Below are positions 16,345 to 24,409 of a DNA stretch of 32,002 nt, piece by piece; the first letter of the stretch is position 1; each line of letters starts with the position of its first letter. The notes beneath the pieces are model-generated. The model was given only the letters and a program-made list of their open reading frames with translations, had not been told where the DNA came from and ran no database searches. The DNA lies in NCBI GenBank assembly GCA_003152485.1, contig PMAE01000019.1:40293-72294 (forward strand), in the 5' to 3' direction. The position numbers were made by a program, and so were the translations under genes. The DNA comes from Gemmatimonadota bacterium (GTDB lineage Bacteria; Gemmatimonadota; Gemmatimonadetes; Gemmatimonadales; Gemmatimonadaceae).

Positions 16345-17331
16345 ATGATCGAACCCAGGCCCACCACCATCGTGCAATCCGTCCGATTGTCCGAGCGTCT
16401 CGGCGCCGATGTGACGCTCGCCAGCGAGACGTTCCAATGGACGGGCAGCTTTAAATTCCGCGCGGCATCGAACGTCGTGCGGTCGATTCCACACCCGGCG
16501 GTGATCACTGCCAGCTCCGGGAATTTCGGACAGGCGATGGCATACGCCTGTCAACTGGCCGGGAAGCGATGCACCGTGGTCATGCCGGTAAACTCGGCAA
16601 AGGTCAAAATCGCCGCGGTCGCCGGGTACGGCGCCCGCGTGGATCTCGTCGATACGGCAGTCGTGCGCCGCGAAAGCCGGGTGGCGCAACTCGCCGCGGC
16701 CGATCCATCCGCCTACATCGCCAGCGCGTACGACGACCCGCTCGTCATCCGCGGGAACGCGAGCCTTGGACGCGAGCTCGCAGCGATCAACGACCGGGCG
16801 GACGCCGTGGAGGGTTCCAAGGCCGCGGCGAACCGCACTACGCGCGGCGGGTCGTTCGACGCGATCCTCGCGCCAATCGGCGGCGGAGGACTCGCGGCGG
16901 GGATCCTGACCGGGCTGCGAGACGCCGGCGACCGCACGCCGGTCTGGGGTGTCGAGCCCGCGATCGCGAATGATCTCGTGCAGTCGCTAGCCGCCGGGCG
17001 TGTCATTGCACACGATCGTGAGCCGCAGACGATCGCGGATGGTGCCCGCACTCGGAGTGTCGGGGTGCATCCGTGGGCGGTGCTCCAATCAGGGCTCGCC
17101 GGGGCGATCGAGGTATCGGACGATCAGATTCGCGAGGGGCTCGGGCTTTGCTTTCACCTTGCCAACCTCAAAGTGGAGCCCACGGGCGCCATCACGGTGG
17201 CGGCGATGTTGGCCGCGGCCGAGCGTTTCCGCGGGCAGCGCGTCTGTTGCGTTGTGAGTGGCGGCAATGTCGACCTACAGGTCTACTGGGAGATTCTCGA
17301 GGGGCTGTCCACGGGACCGAGCGATCGGTAG
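16345..17331 (+). CDS. PLP-dependent threonine/serine dehydratase-like enzyme
   Basis: A 328-residue fold-type II PLP enzyme. The Schiff-base lysine is K37 in WTGSFKFRAAS (family consensus SFKxRGA). The phosphate and substrate loop ITASSGNFGQAMAYA and the glycine loop PIGGGGLAAGI follow, with CCVVSGGNVD near the end. Members deaminate threonine or serine, or racemise serine; there is no ACT regulatory domain, so this is the catabolic/racemase-like short form. The N-terminus is about 20 residues shorter than usual, but a stop codon 13 bases upstream forces the ATG at 16345, which has AGGA 10 bases before it. A loop insertion of about 15 residues (EGSKAAANRTTRGGS) precedes the Gly loop. Confidence 0.88.
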   Translation: MIEPRPTTIVQSVRLSERLGADVTLASETFQWTGSFKFRAASNVVRSIPHPAVITASSGNFGQAMAYACQLAGKRCTVVMPVNSAKVKIAAVAGYGARVDLVDTAVVRRESRVAQLAAADPSAYIASAYDDPLVIRGNASLGRELAAINDRADAVEGSKAAANRTTRGGSFDAILAPIGGGGLAAGILTGLRDAGDRTPVWGVEPAIANDLVQSLAAGRVIAHDREPQTIADGARTRSVGVHPWAVLQSGLAGAIEVSDDQIREGLGLCFHLANLKVEPTGAITVAAMLAAAERFRGQRVCCVVSGGNVDLQVYWEILEGLSTGPSDR

Positions 17332-17417
17332 CCGAGGAGCGTCACGGCGCCATATTGCGCGTCCGGGCCGGGTTGCGTCTGGACCGCAGCAGTGACACCG
17401 GGGAGCGACGAGTTGAC

Positions 17418-18338
17418 ATGAACGGCATCGACACTCGGGCTGACGACCGGCCCCGTCTGCATCGGCCTTACCCGCACGAGATGCTGACCGCGGGGTATCT
17501 CGCTGCGACCGGCGTGTTGGGCGCGGTGCTTGGCCACCCCGTGCGGATCTGGCCTACGGTCCTCGCGCACGCAGTGGGGATCGTTGTCATCCTGCTGGTA
17601 CTGCCGCGCGTCCCTCAGCATCGATGGGTGATCGCCGTCCGCGATTGGGGGCTCGTGCTCGTCCTGCCGTTCTTGTACGTGGAGGTGGCTCACCTCAATC
17701 GTTTGCTGAGCACCGACTATCACGACCGCGCCATCCAGTCGGTCGAGGCGGCATTATTTCACGTGCCGCCGGGTCCCGCCCTGCGCCAGATGCTGTCGTG
17801 GTGGCCGATCGACGAGTATCTGCATTTCAGCTACGTGGCGTACTATGCCCTGCTGCCACTGCTCGGCGGCGCGCTCTATTTCACGGGACGGCGGCGCGAG
17901 TTCCGGTACGTCTTAGCGACGGTCCTCGGAACGTTCTACGTCTGCTACCTGTGCTTCATCCTGTATCCCGTGGCTGGCCCGTGGTATCGAAGCCCCCACC
18001 TGGACGCGGCATCATTGGGCCATTTCTTCCCGACTGTCGTGCATGCGGTCCTGGTGCGCGCGGCGTCGAAAGGCGCCGCGTTTCCCAGCTCGCACGTGGC
18101 GGTCGCGGTCGTGATCTGGCTGCTCGCGTGGCGCTTCGCCCGGCGCGTGTTCTGGATCCTGGCCGCGATCGTGCCCGCGCTGGCGTTGGGGACGGTGTAC
18201 GGTGGATTCCACTACGCCGTGGATGCCGGGGCCGGCTTGGTGGTCGGCGTGGCCGGTTTTCTCGCGGCCCCGCGGGTTCATCGACTGCTCGGCGGCGATA
18301 TGCCCGAGCCGGGACTGGGCGGCATCGACGGGACGTAG
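17418..18338 (+). CDS. PAP2 superfamily phosphatase, Aur1/inositolphosphotransferase-like
   Basis: A 306-residue integral membrane protein with about six TM segments. The signature is LYPVAGPWYRSP (domain 1 analogue), AAFPSSHVAVAVV with H226, and YGGFHYAVDAGAG with H265 and D269 completing the phosphatase triad. The LYPVAGPWY block and the topology match Aur1/Ipt1-like PAP2_3 proteins rather than plain phosphatidate phosphatases, so it may move or hydrolyse a lipid head group; the substrate is unknown. The frame is open further upstream, but the ATG at 17418 gives a normal polar N-terminus. The hybrid kinase gene follows after 93 bp. Confidence 0.85.
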   Translation: MNGIDTRADDRPRLHRPYPHEMLTAGYLAATGVLGAVLGHPVRIWPTVLAHAVGIVVILLVLPRVPQHRWVIAVRDWGLVLVLPFLYVEVAHLNRLLSTDYHDRAIQSVEAALFHVPPGPALRQMLSWWPIDEYLHFSYVAYYALLPLLGGALYFTGRRREFRYVLATVLGTFYVCYLCFILYPVAGPWYRSPHLDAASLGHFFPTVVHAVLVRAASKGAAFPSSHVAVAVVIWLLAWRFARRVFWILAAIVPALALGTVYGGFHYAVDAGAGLVVGVAGFLAAPRVHRLLGGDMPEPGLGGIDGT

Positions 18339-18431
18339 GGTGGTGGCGGGCCGCCGAAACGAGAGGGCGCCCCCCGGCGTCCCTGGAAGGTGCCCCGATC
18401 TCCGACCGACTGACCAGCCGAGACTGCAGAC

Positions 18432-20735
18432 GTGCCCGACCTGGAGTTGCTTACCGCTGATGGAGCGACCGCCGAATGGCTGCGGCGGTCGGACCGCATC
18501 CGGGTGGGTGGCCTTGCCGCCTTCCTGTTGGTCATGGCAATCGAGCCGGCGTTCGGTGCGCCCCTGTGGCCGGCCACCTACGGGGTCATGGCCCTCTGGC
18601 TCGCCGTGGCGATCGTCTTCGAGCGCAGCCTCCAGCGCGTTCGCACGCGTGAGGTCGCGGATCGATGGCGCACCGCGATGCTGGCCGCCGACATCGTGTT
18701 CATCACGGTCGCGAGCTACGAAGCGGACGCGACGCGGTGGTTCGGCGAGTCGGCGTACCTCATCGTCGTCGTCATCGCGGCCGGTGCGTTGTCGCGTAGC
18801 GCGACCGTCTGGCTCACCGCCTTCGCATCGCTCGCCTATGGCGCCCTGTTGCTGGTGGAGCGGGCGGTGGCACCCTTGGGAGCCCGGGCGGGCTCGCTCC
18901 TCGGCATCACGAGCGATCCGACGACGATTGGTGCGTGGGCGTTGGGTACTGTGTTGCTCATCATCTTCGTCGTTCTGGTTCGGGCACTCGTCGCGCTACT
19001 GGAACGGAGCGAGGCGCGACACCGGCTGATGTTCGAGGCAAGTCCGCGCCCCATGTGGGTGTACGACGCGGAGACGCTGCGATTTCTCGCGGTCAACAAC
19101 GCCGCGATCCGTGACTATGGCTACTCCCGCGAGGAATTCCTGGCCATGGATCTCGCGGGGATTCGCCCGCCCGAGGAGCGGGACGCCATTCGGTCAGCCG
19201 TGGCCGCGATACCCAACTCCTACACGCACTCCGGCACCTGGCGGCACCGGCGGCGGGACGGCGGTGAGATGGACGTCGAGGTTGCGTCGCACCCCATTCG
19301 CGTCAGTGGCCGTGACGCACGCTTGGTGGTCGTCACCGACGTCACGGAGCGAACGCGCCTCGAGACGCGCCTCCGCGAGACGCAGCGCCTGGAGGCACTC
19401 GGCCGGTTGGCTGGGGGCGTAGCGCACGAATTCAACAATCTGTTGGCGGCCGTCCTGGGGCACGCCGAGCTGCTACTCATCGAGATGCCGCTCGGCAGCA
19501 CGCGCCGCGACAGCGCGGAGGAGATCGTTCGGGCCGCGCGTCGTGGCGCGGACCTGACCCGTCACATGCTGGCGTTCGGGCGACGCCAGATCCTCCGTCC
19601 GGAAGTCGTGGACGTGAGCGTCGTCGTGCGAGACATCGAACGCCTGCTGCGTCCCTTGTTGACGACGGACGTCCAGGTGACGCTGGCGCTCCCGAGCGAC
19701 GCATGCTGGGCGCGGGTGGACCGCAGCCAGCTGGAGCTCGTGATCATGAACCTCACGATGAACGCGCGCGATGCGATGCCGAGTGGTGGCGCGTTGACCG
19801 TGGAGACATCGGTCACCAACCTGGGGGAGGCCGACCGTCCTCGGCACCCGATGGCGGCGGTCGTCGCGGGCAAGTACGTCCGGCTTGCGGTCAGCGACTC
19901 GGGGACGGGCATCAGTCCGGAAGTCGTCGAGCGGATCTTCGAGCCATTCTTCACGACGAAGCCCGTGGGTCGCGGCACGGGGCTCGGTCTGTCCACGGTG
20001 TACGGGATCGTGAAGCAGTCCGACGGCTATGTGTGGCCGTACAGTGAGATCGGCCACGGCACCTCCATGCACGTGTATCTGCCCTGTGTCGCGGCGCCGG
20101 CCGCTCCGGCCGCGCACACGTCGCGATTGACGCCCCAGGCGGTGGGCCGGCCGTTGGTCGGTGCCGCGGTGGCCGCAGCCCGGCCTCCTGGAGCGACATC
20201 GTCGTCGGCGAGCTCGATGGCAGCGGGGAGTCTTCCGGCCGGTCCGATGGCCGGCGCGCCCCGTGCGAATGGCCATCACCGCGCGGTCACCGTGTTGGTG
20301 GCGGACGATGAGGCGGCGCTTCGCAGCGCCGCCGTGCGTGTGTTACGCGCGGGGGGCTACGAGGTGCTCGAAGCGGGCAATGGAGAGGACGCGCTCGCCG
20401 TCGCGGCGACGCATGGCCGGCGCGTGGACGTGCTGCTGACCGACGTGGTGATGCCTGGGATGGGCGGGGTCGAGTTGGCGGCGCGCGCCGCGGCACGCGA
20501 TCCCGCGATTCGGGTGGTGTACATGTCCGGGTATCCCCAAAGCCATTTGGAGGCGGTCGGCGGACTCGCTGGTGGACATGCGTTTCTCGACAAACCATTC
20601 GGCCTGGACACGTTGCTGGCAGCGGTCCAGGAGGCGCTCGCTGTCGAGGTAGGAACCCACTTGGGCGACGAGAAAGCCAACGGTCGTGCCACTGGACATG
20701 AATGGGTGTCCGACGAGGCCGGCGGTAAACATTAG
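18432..20735 (+). CDS. Membrane-bound PAS hybrid histidine kinase with C-terminal receiver
   Basis: A 767-residue sensor protein, GTG start. The N-terminal 190 residues hold about five or six TM helices with little periplasmic loop. A PAS domain spans about 198-315 (FEASPRPMWVYDAETLRFLAV to VVVTDVTER). HisKA has the phospho-His H332 in GGVAHEFNNLLAAV. HATPase_c runs about 420-550, with the N box LELVIMNLTMNARDA, DSGTGI and GTGLGLSTVYGIV. An Ala/Pro-rich linker (551-618) leads to a receiver domain at 619-740 with phospho-acceptor D671 in LLTDVVMPGMGG and the Lys of FLDKPF. The AHEFNNLL H-box is typical of NtrB/HWE-like hybrid kinases. There is no output domain and no adjacent DNA-binding regulator, so it probably signals through a distant phosphotransferase or response regulator. 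Confidence 0.93.
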   Translation: MPDLELLTADGATAEWLRRSDRIRVGGLAAFLLVMAIEPAFGAPLWPATYGVMALWLAVAIVFERSLQRVRTREVADRWRTAMLAADIVFITVASYEADATRWFGESAYLIVVVIAAGALSRSATVWLTAFASLAYGALLLVERAVAPLGARAGSLLGITSDPTTIGAWALGTVLLIIFVVLVRALVALLERSEARHRLMFEASPRPMWVYDAETLRFLAVNNAAIRDYGYSREEFLAMDLAGIRPPEERDAIRSAVAAIPNSYTHSGTWRHRRRDGGEMDVEVASHPIRVSGRDARLVVVTDVTERTRLETRLRETQRLEALGRLAGGVAHEFNNLLAAVLGHAELLLIEMPLGSTRRDSAEEIVRAARRGADLTRHMLAFGRRQILRPEVVDVSVVVRDIERLLRPLLTTDVQVTLALPSDACWARVDRSQLELVIMNLTMNARDAMPSGGALTVETSVTNLGEADRPRHPMAAVVAGKYVRLAVSDSGTGISPEVVERIFEPFFTTKPVGRGTGLGLSTVYGIVKQSDGYVWPYSEIGHGTSMHVYLPCVAAPAAPAAHTSRLTPQAVGRPLVGAAVAAARPPGATSSSASSMAAGSLPAGPMAGAPRANGHHRAVTVLVADDEAALRSAAVRVLRAGGYEVLEAGNGEDALAVAATHGRRVDVLLTDVVMPGMGGVELAARAAARDPAIRVVYMSGYPQSHLEAVGGLAGGHAFLDKPFGLDTLLAAVQEALAVEVGTHLGDEKANGRATGHEWVSDEAGGKH

Positions 20736-21043
20736 TAGTCGTCGGGGGTGGATCAGGCCGCCAGCCACGGGTGCGACGCCGGGCGGGGCTCGGTGAAATT
20801 ATTCTTGCGGGCACTGGCTGACGCCGCTAATTTGAGTGAGCGAGTGAGGCGCTCAGTTGGCGCCGTCGTCGGTACCAGTTCGGCAGTTCGGGACTTGGCC
20901 ACACGCGGGTCCCGATTCGTTTTTTCCGGGCTGACTATCACGAGCTACTTGCTCGCGCGGCGACAGGCGCCGCGTGAACACTGTCGTCGGCAGGTACGGT
21001 ATGTCCGGACTCCGACAACACAAATTCATTCAGGAGTACGGCA
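20736..21043 (+). other. 308-bp intergenic region, leader of the cold-shock gene
   Basis: No coding frame is convincing here. It contains a T6 run near 20920, a 7-bp hairpin (CGCGGCG at 20956-20962, CGCCGCG at 20968-20974, loop ACAGG), and an AT-richer final stretch before the cold-shock ORF. A long structured 5' leader is common for csp mRNAs, where it acts as a thermosensor, but I see no specific cold-box match and call it only by position. Confidence 0.45.
21032..21036 (+). promoter_or_regulatory. Strong Shine-Dalgarno of the cold-shock gene
   Basis: AGGAG, 7 bases before ATG 21044. It is one of the few strong ribosome sites in the window, consistent with an abundant small protein. Confidence 0.7.
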
Positions 21044-21256
21044 ATGCGTACCACCGGCACGGTGAAGTGGTTCAACGACGCCAAGGGTTTTGGTTTTATC
21101 ACACCCGAGGGCGGTCAGAAGGACTGCTTCGTGCACCACTCGGCGATTCAGGGCAGCGGCTTCAAGTCGTTGGCTGAAGGCGAGCGCGTGGAGTTCGATA
21201 TCGTTCAGGGCCAGAAAGGCCCCGCCGCGGAGAACGTGACGAAGCTCGGACGATAA
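21044..21256 (+). CDS. CspA-family cold-shock protein
   Basis: A 70-residue single OB-fold nucleic-acid-binding protein at the usual family length. [17 protein letters not shown] carries RNP1 (KGFGFI) and DCFVHHSAI carries RNP2. The C-terminal half is [20 protein letters not shown]. It binds single-stranded RNA and DNA and melts mRNA structure. The gene stands alone with a long leader and two hairpins immediately downstream. Confidence 0.97.
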   Translation: MRTTGTVKWFNDAKGFGFITPEGGQKDCFVHHSAIQGSGFKSLAEGERVEFDIVQGQKGPAAENVTKLGR

Positions 21257-21265
21257 AGAGCAGCG

Positions 21266-21295
21266 GTTAGCGGCTCGCGAACGCGGGTCGCTAAC
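21266..21295. terminator. Interrupted palindrome after the cold-shock gene
   Basis: GTTAGCG (21266-21272) pairs with CGCTAAC (21289-21295), and CGCG/CGCG pairs nested inside. It starts 10 bases after the csp stop and forms the first of two consecutive hairpins in the convergent gap. Confidence 0.5.
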
Positions 21296-21303
21296 AGCAC
21301 CGA

Positions 21304-21333
21304 GGGCCGGCTGCGGTCTACTGCAGCCGGCCC
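21304..21333. terminator. 11-bp hairpin terminator between convergent genes (family copy 1)
   Basis: GGGCCGGCTGC / GCAGCCGGCCC with an 8-base loop, perfect pairing, followed on + by TTCGTGTGTT. It can serve the cold-shock gene (+) and the lipoprotein gene (-). Its core and flank recur at 22830-22863 and, more loosely, at 29629-29664. Confidence 0.8.
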
Positions 21334-21388
21334 TTCGTGTGTTCGCGCATGTCTCGGGGCTCGCCGGTCGCCGCGAGCGGCGGACCCA

Positions 21389-22237
21389 CTACCGATCGTA
21401 TCGCACGAGCGCGGCGATGCCGTCGTGCGCCAGGATCCGGACCATGGCGTGCGAGCGCTGATCGATCCAGAACCGCTCCGTGACATTGCCGGGGAAGTCG
21501 GCAGCCACGACCCAACACTCCGCCGCGCGGCCGGTGCGAGTCGTGATGCGATCCGCGCCTTCGACGCGCACGTCGAGCGGAAAGACCTGCTGGTCGGCCG
21601 GGAAGTACACCGGGACCGTGGCGTGGTAACCCATGGACAGTGGCAACGCACGAAGCACGAGATCGACCGCCGCGGACGTATACGCGGAGTCGGGCACGGG
21701 TGAGGCCGACGTGCGCGGGGGCCGACCGGGCGCTGAATCGATCACCACGAGCTGGCCCTGGCCGAACGTGAGCGTTACCACGCGCTCACCTTCGAGCAGC
21801 GCCAGCTGGTGCAGCGGTTGCAGCGAATGGGCGTCCACCCACGTGGTGGTTTGGACCACGACGGCGGACGAGTCGCGCTGCTCGAACGCGACCTCGAATG
21901 CGTCGTGTCCGGTCGGATCGACGACCCGGCGAACGCGTTGGATCGTCATGCCGATCTCGATCCGGTTCCGCGAGTCCGATTCAAATATCGAGCCGACAGC
22001 CGGATGACGATCCACGACGGGGGCCGCGTCCGCCTCACGCGATATCACCATCGTGTCGGTCCCTGGCACGAGCCACCGCACATCGAGGACCCCGGCCACC
22101 GGACGCACGACCGGTCGGATCGCTGCCTGCGCGGTGGGGGCGAGCGCGGTCCGCGGTGTGGTCTGAGGCGGCGTGTGGCACGAGGCCGCGAGGGCAGCCA
22201 CAACGGCGATCCGGGAGCCAGTATAAAGACAATGCAT
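21389..22237 (-). CDS. Lipoprotein of unknown function, DUF3108-like
   Basis: A 282-residue protein. With ATG 22237 it begins with a compact lipoprotein signal (MHCLYTGSRIAVVAALAASC, acylated C20). The rest looks like one all-beta domain with repeated strands (DAFEVAFEQRDSSAVVVQTTTWVDAHSL, ERVVTLTFGQGQLVVIDSA) and a C-terminal ERFWIDQRSHAMVRILAHD. This resembles DUF3108/LolA-like outer-membrane lipoproteins that follow the pattern 'value, conversion, slope', but the match is by eye. An ATG at 22279 overlaps the stop of the upstream PH gene (ATGA-type) and is an equally valid start with a longer n-region. The gene is probably co-transcribed with the PH gene. Confidence 0.68.
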   Translation of the reverse strand: MHCLYTGSRIAVVAALAASCHTPPQTTPRTALAPTAQAAIRPVVRPVAGVLDVRWLVPGTDTMVISREADAAPVVDRHPAVGSIFESDSRNRIEIGMTIQRVRRVVDPTGHDAFEVAFEQRDSSAVVVQTTTWVDAHSLQPLHQLALLEGERVVTLTFGQGQLVVIDSAPGRPPRTSASPVPDSAYTSAAVDLVLRALPLSMGYHATVPVYFPADQQVFPLDVRVEGADRITTRTGRAAECWVVAADFPGNVTERFWIDQRSHAMVRILAHDGIAALVRYDR

Positions 22238-22275
22238 CGGGTGCTCGATTCGAGCGTGATGAAGTGAATGGGGCA

Positions 22276-22710
22276 TCATGCGACGACACCGCCGTCGGAC
22301 GTCCGCATCCGCGAGCGGTGGGTTGCTCGCGCGCGTGTCATCCGGACGGTGAGCTCGCGCAGGAAGGCGTCGCGATTGGCCGGCGTATACGCGAAGACAC
22401 GCGACGTGCTGTTGCGGTGAATGACGACCAGTGGCGAGGAGCGGTTGATCAGACCGGTCACCGACGCCTTCCCGCTGGCGTGGCGGAAGATCAGTTGGCG
22501 TCGCGTCGTGGCCGACGCTGCCGCGATGTCTCCGTAGGGGATCCGGCGAATGGGGAGGATGTGGAGCAACACGATTTGCAGCGCCCGGTCCCCCAAATGC
22601 ACATCCCACATGATGGGCGCCAACTCGTCGGCGAACAGGCCAAACGCCGCCCAAATGAGCCCGGCGATCACGACAACTGCGATGGCGACCGCGAAAAGAT
22701 GACTGATCAC
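22276..22710 (-). CDS. Small membrane protein with bacterial PH-like domain
   Basis: A 144-residue protein from GTG 22710. One long hydrophobic segment (LFAVAIAVVVIAGLIWAAFGLFA) is at the N-terminus. A soluble domain follows with ILPIRRIPYGDIAAASAT, an SPLVVIHRNSTSRVFAYTPANRDAFLREL stretch and a basic tail. The 'YTPANRDAFL' pattern, where a strand is followed by an amphipathic helix, is typical of bacterial PH (bPH) domains. Its function is unknown. The start has no ribosome site, and no other ATG/GTG is available between the TM segment and the upstream terminator hairpin. It overlaps the next gene by 4 bases if that gene starts at 22279. Confidence 0.6.
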   Translation of the reverse strand: MISHLFAVAIAVVVIAGLIWAAFGLFADELAPIMWDVHLGDRALQIVLLHILPIRRIPYGDIAAASATTRRQLIFRHASGKASVTGLINRSSPLVVIHRNSTSRVFAYTPANRDAFLRELTVRMTRARATHRSRMRTSDGGVVA

Positions 22711-22829
22711 GGGCGGGGGCCAAGAGGACCAGCAGACCGACGGGAAACCGCTCGTGGGAGAGACGATCGTGACCCGCGGGAGAGTACAAAAAGCAGCGGT
22801 GAGACGGGTTAGCGCCCCGCATACGCACC

Positions 22830-22863
22830 GAGGGCCGGCTGCGTCCTGCTGAAGCCGGCCCTC
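22830..22863. terminator. 11-bp hairpin terminator after the arylsulfotransferase gene (family copy 2)
   Basis: GAGGGCCGGCT / AGCCGGCCCTC with a 12-base loop, in the 205-bp gap between two minus-strand genes. It shares 19 identical bases with copy 1 (GCACCGAGGGCCGGCTGCG) and related flanking sequence. On the minus strand a T5 run follows about 40 bases later. Confidence 0.75.
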
Positions 22864-22915
22864 GCGGTGTTCGCTCGTTCGCCGCTCGAGGCGATCCGCG
22901 CGCTCGCGGCGTGCG

Positions 22916-24409
22916 CTAGGGCTTGATGTACTGATACAGCGACACGAGGCGCACAGCGCGGTAAAAGCTGGCCCGGTTGTGCAACAAGAACGTCGCCTTG
23001 CCAACCACGGTTCCCGTGGAGTCCACCTCGTGGACCTGGCCCGCTAGGCCGAATCCGACGAGTGTATGGCCGCTCGTGAGACGTTGGACCGATCCCACGA
23101 TGTTGGTGAAGATCATGGGGCTGGGCTCGTACTCCCATACCATCGTCGCCGTCATTTTCGTCAGGTCGAGCGCGTATTCGACGGCTCTCGTGTGCGGCGG
23201 AGTGTGGCGCAGTCCGTTGTCGTACATCAGGATGTGGCCGTTGTCGAGCACCCGCACGCTGTGTTGGCCGCTGAAGAAGTTGAGCGGATCATTGAGAATC
23301 GTGAACTGACCCTGCACGCCCCCCAACTGCCAAATCCGCGCGCCGGTCTGAGCGTCGAGCTTGGCGATGGCCCCCATGTGCCGGAACGAGACGATGTAGT
23401 TGCTGTCCAGGTCGAACGCCAACGAGTTCGTATGATCGAAATCGTTCGGCGGGTTGACACCGGTCGGCTCGATCCAGTCGGCGACCGTGTAATGGTCCCA
23501 GGCGTTCCAGAGAAATTGTTCGGCGCCGGGCGGGCTTTCGCGGATTAGTTGGTGGCCGACTCCGATTCCATTCGCCGGACCGCCCAGTGACGAAAAGTCG
23601 AAGGGGCGGCTGGTGTAACCGTAGAAATGGAGGATCGGAGCTGACGCCGTGCCCGTCATCCACAGCTCGTGCGAATCCATATGCTCGGTGTCCGGTGGCG
23701 AGTACGTGGCGATCACTTCGCCGCTGGGCAACAGCTCCACGTATTGCACAGGGATGTCGTCGTCTCCCTGAGACCCACCGAGGGCGAGCGTGAAGTGTCC
23801 GTTGGCCTGCTGCTTGGATTCGACGGAGCCCGTTCCCGGCGGGAACTCGCGGTACCACCGCACGCGTCCCTTGGAGTCGAAGATGACCATGAGGACGCTG
23901 TCGCCCGTGTAAATGATCGGCGACATCAACGTGTAGCCGGGGCCGAACGACCCGGTGATAGTGAGGCTTGCCGTCTGCACGTACGCAGGCAGCGGTCCGG
24001 TGGAGAACTGGAACGGCTCGATCGTCCGCCCGTGTGGTCCGATGAGCTCTAACTGATGCGAGTACATCGAGTTGGGCAGCAGGCCGAGCGTGACGATGCG
24101 GCCTGAATCGCCGGTGACGGGCACGAACGGCGTCATCGCCGACGAGTCACCGGGGGTCGAGTACAGCACGCGTGCCGAGTCCACGTTGGTGGCCGTGAAC
24201 GTGACCACCGTCGAGAGAGCATTGAGCGGGTTCTCGGCGACGGAATACCCCGTGACGAGGGGCGCGAGTGCCGAAGCAGCCGGAATGGCGGTGGGGTGGT
24301 CGTTCGTGCAGGCGTCGAGCAGCGTGAGGCCTAGCATCGCGATGGCGGCAAGTGCGGCTCGCGTGGTGGCGCCCCAGGCGACGTCAGTGGCGGCGTGTCG
24401 AGTCGGCAT
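22916..24409 (-). CDS. Arylsulfotransferase-like lipoprotein (ASST family, beta-propeller)
   Basis: A 497-residue secreted protein. The N-terminus has a hydrophobic core and a possible lipobox ending at C34 (LTLLDAC; the Asp at -2 is unusual). An Ig/Fn3-like N-terminal region (about 45-145) precedes a propeller with Arylsulfotran_2 features: NDFDHTNSLAFDLDSNYIVS, then GAIAKLDAQTGARIWQLGG, then FFSGQHSVRVLDNGHILMYDNG. Known members transfer sulfate between phenols without PAPS; many family members have no proven activity. No DsbA/DsbB-like partner, found next to E. coli AssT, is nearby. The ATG at 24409 lacks a visible ribosome site. Confidence 0.8.
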   Translation of the reverse strand: MPTRHAATDVAWGATTRAALAAIAMLGLTLLDACTNDHPTAIPAASALAPLVTGYSVAENPLNALSTVVTFTATNVDSARVLYSTPGDSSAMTPFVPVTGDSGRIVTLGLLPNSMYSHQLELIGPHGRTIEPFQFSTGPLPAYVQTASLTITGSFGPGYTLMSPIIYTGDSVLMVIFDSKGRVRWYREFPPGTGSVESKQQANGHFTLALGGSQGDDDIPVQYVELLPSGEVIATYSPPDTEHMDSHELWMTGTASAPILHFYGYTSRPFDFSSLGGPANGIGVGHQLIRESPPGAEQFLWNAWDHYTVADWIEPTGVNPPNDFDHTNSLAFDLDSNYIVSFRHMGAIAKLDAQTGARIWQLGGVQGQFTILNDPLNFFSGQHSVRVLDNGHILMYDNGLRHTPPHTRAVEYALDLTKMTATMVWEYEPSPMIFTNIVGSVQRLTSGHTLVGFGLAGQVHEVDSTGTVVGKATFLLHNRASFYRAVRLVSLYQYIKP

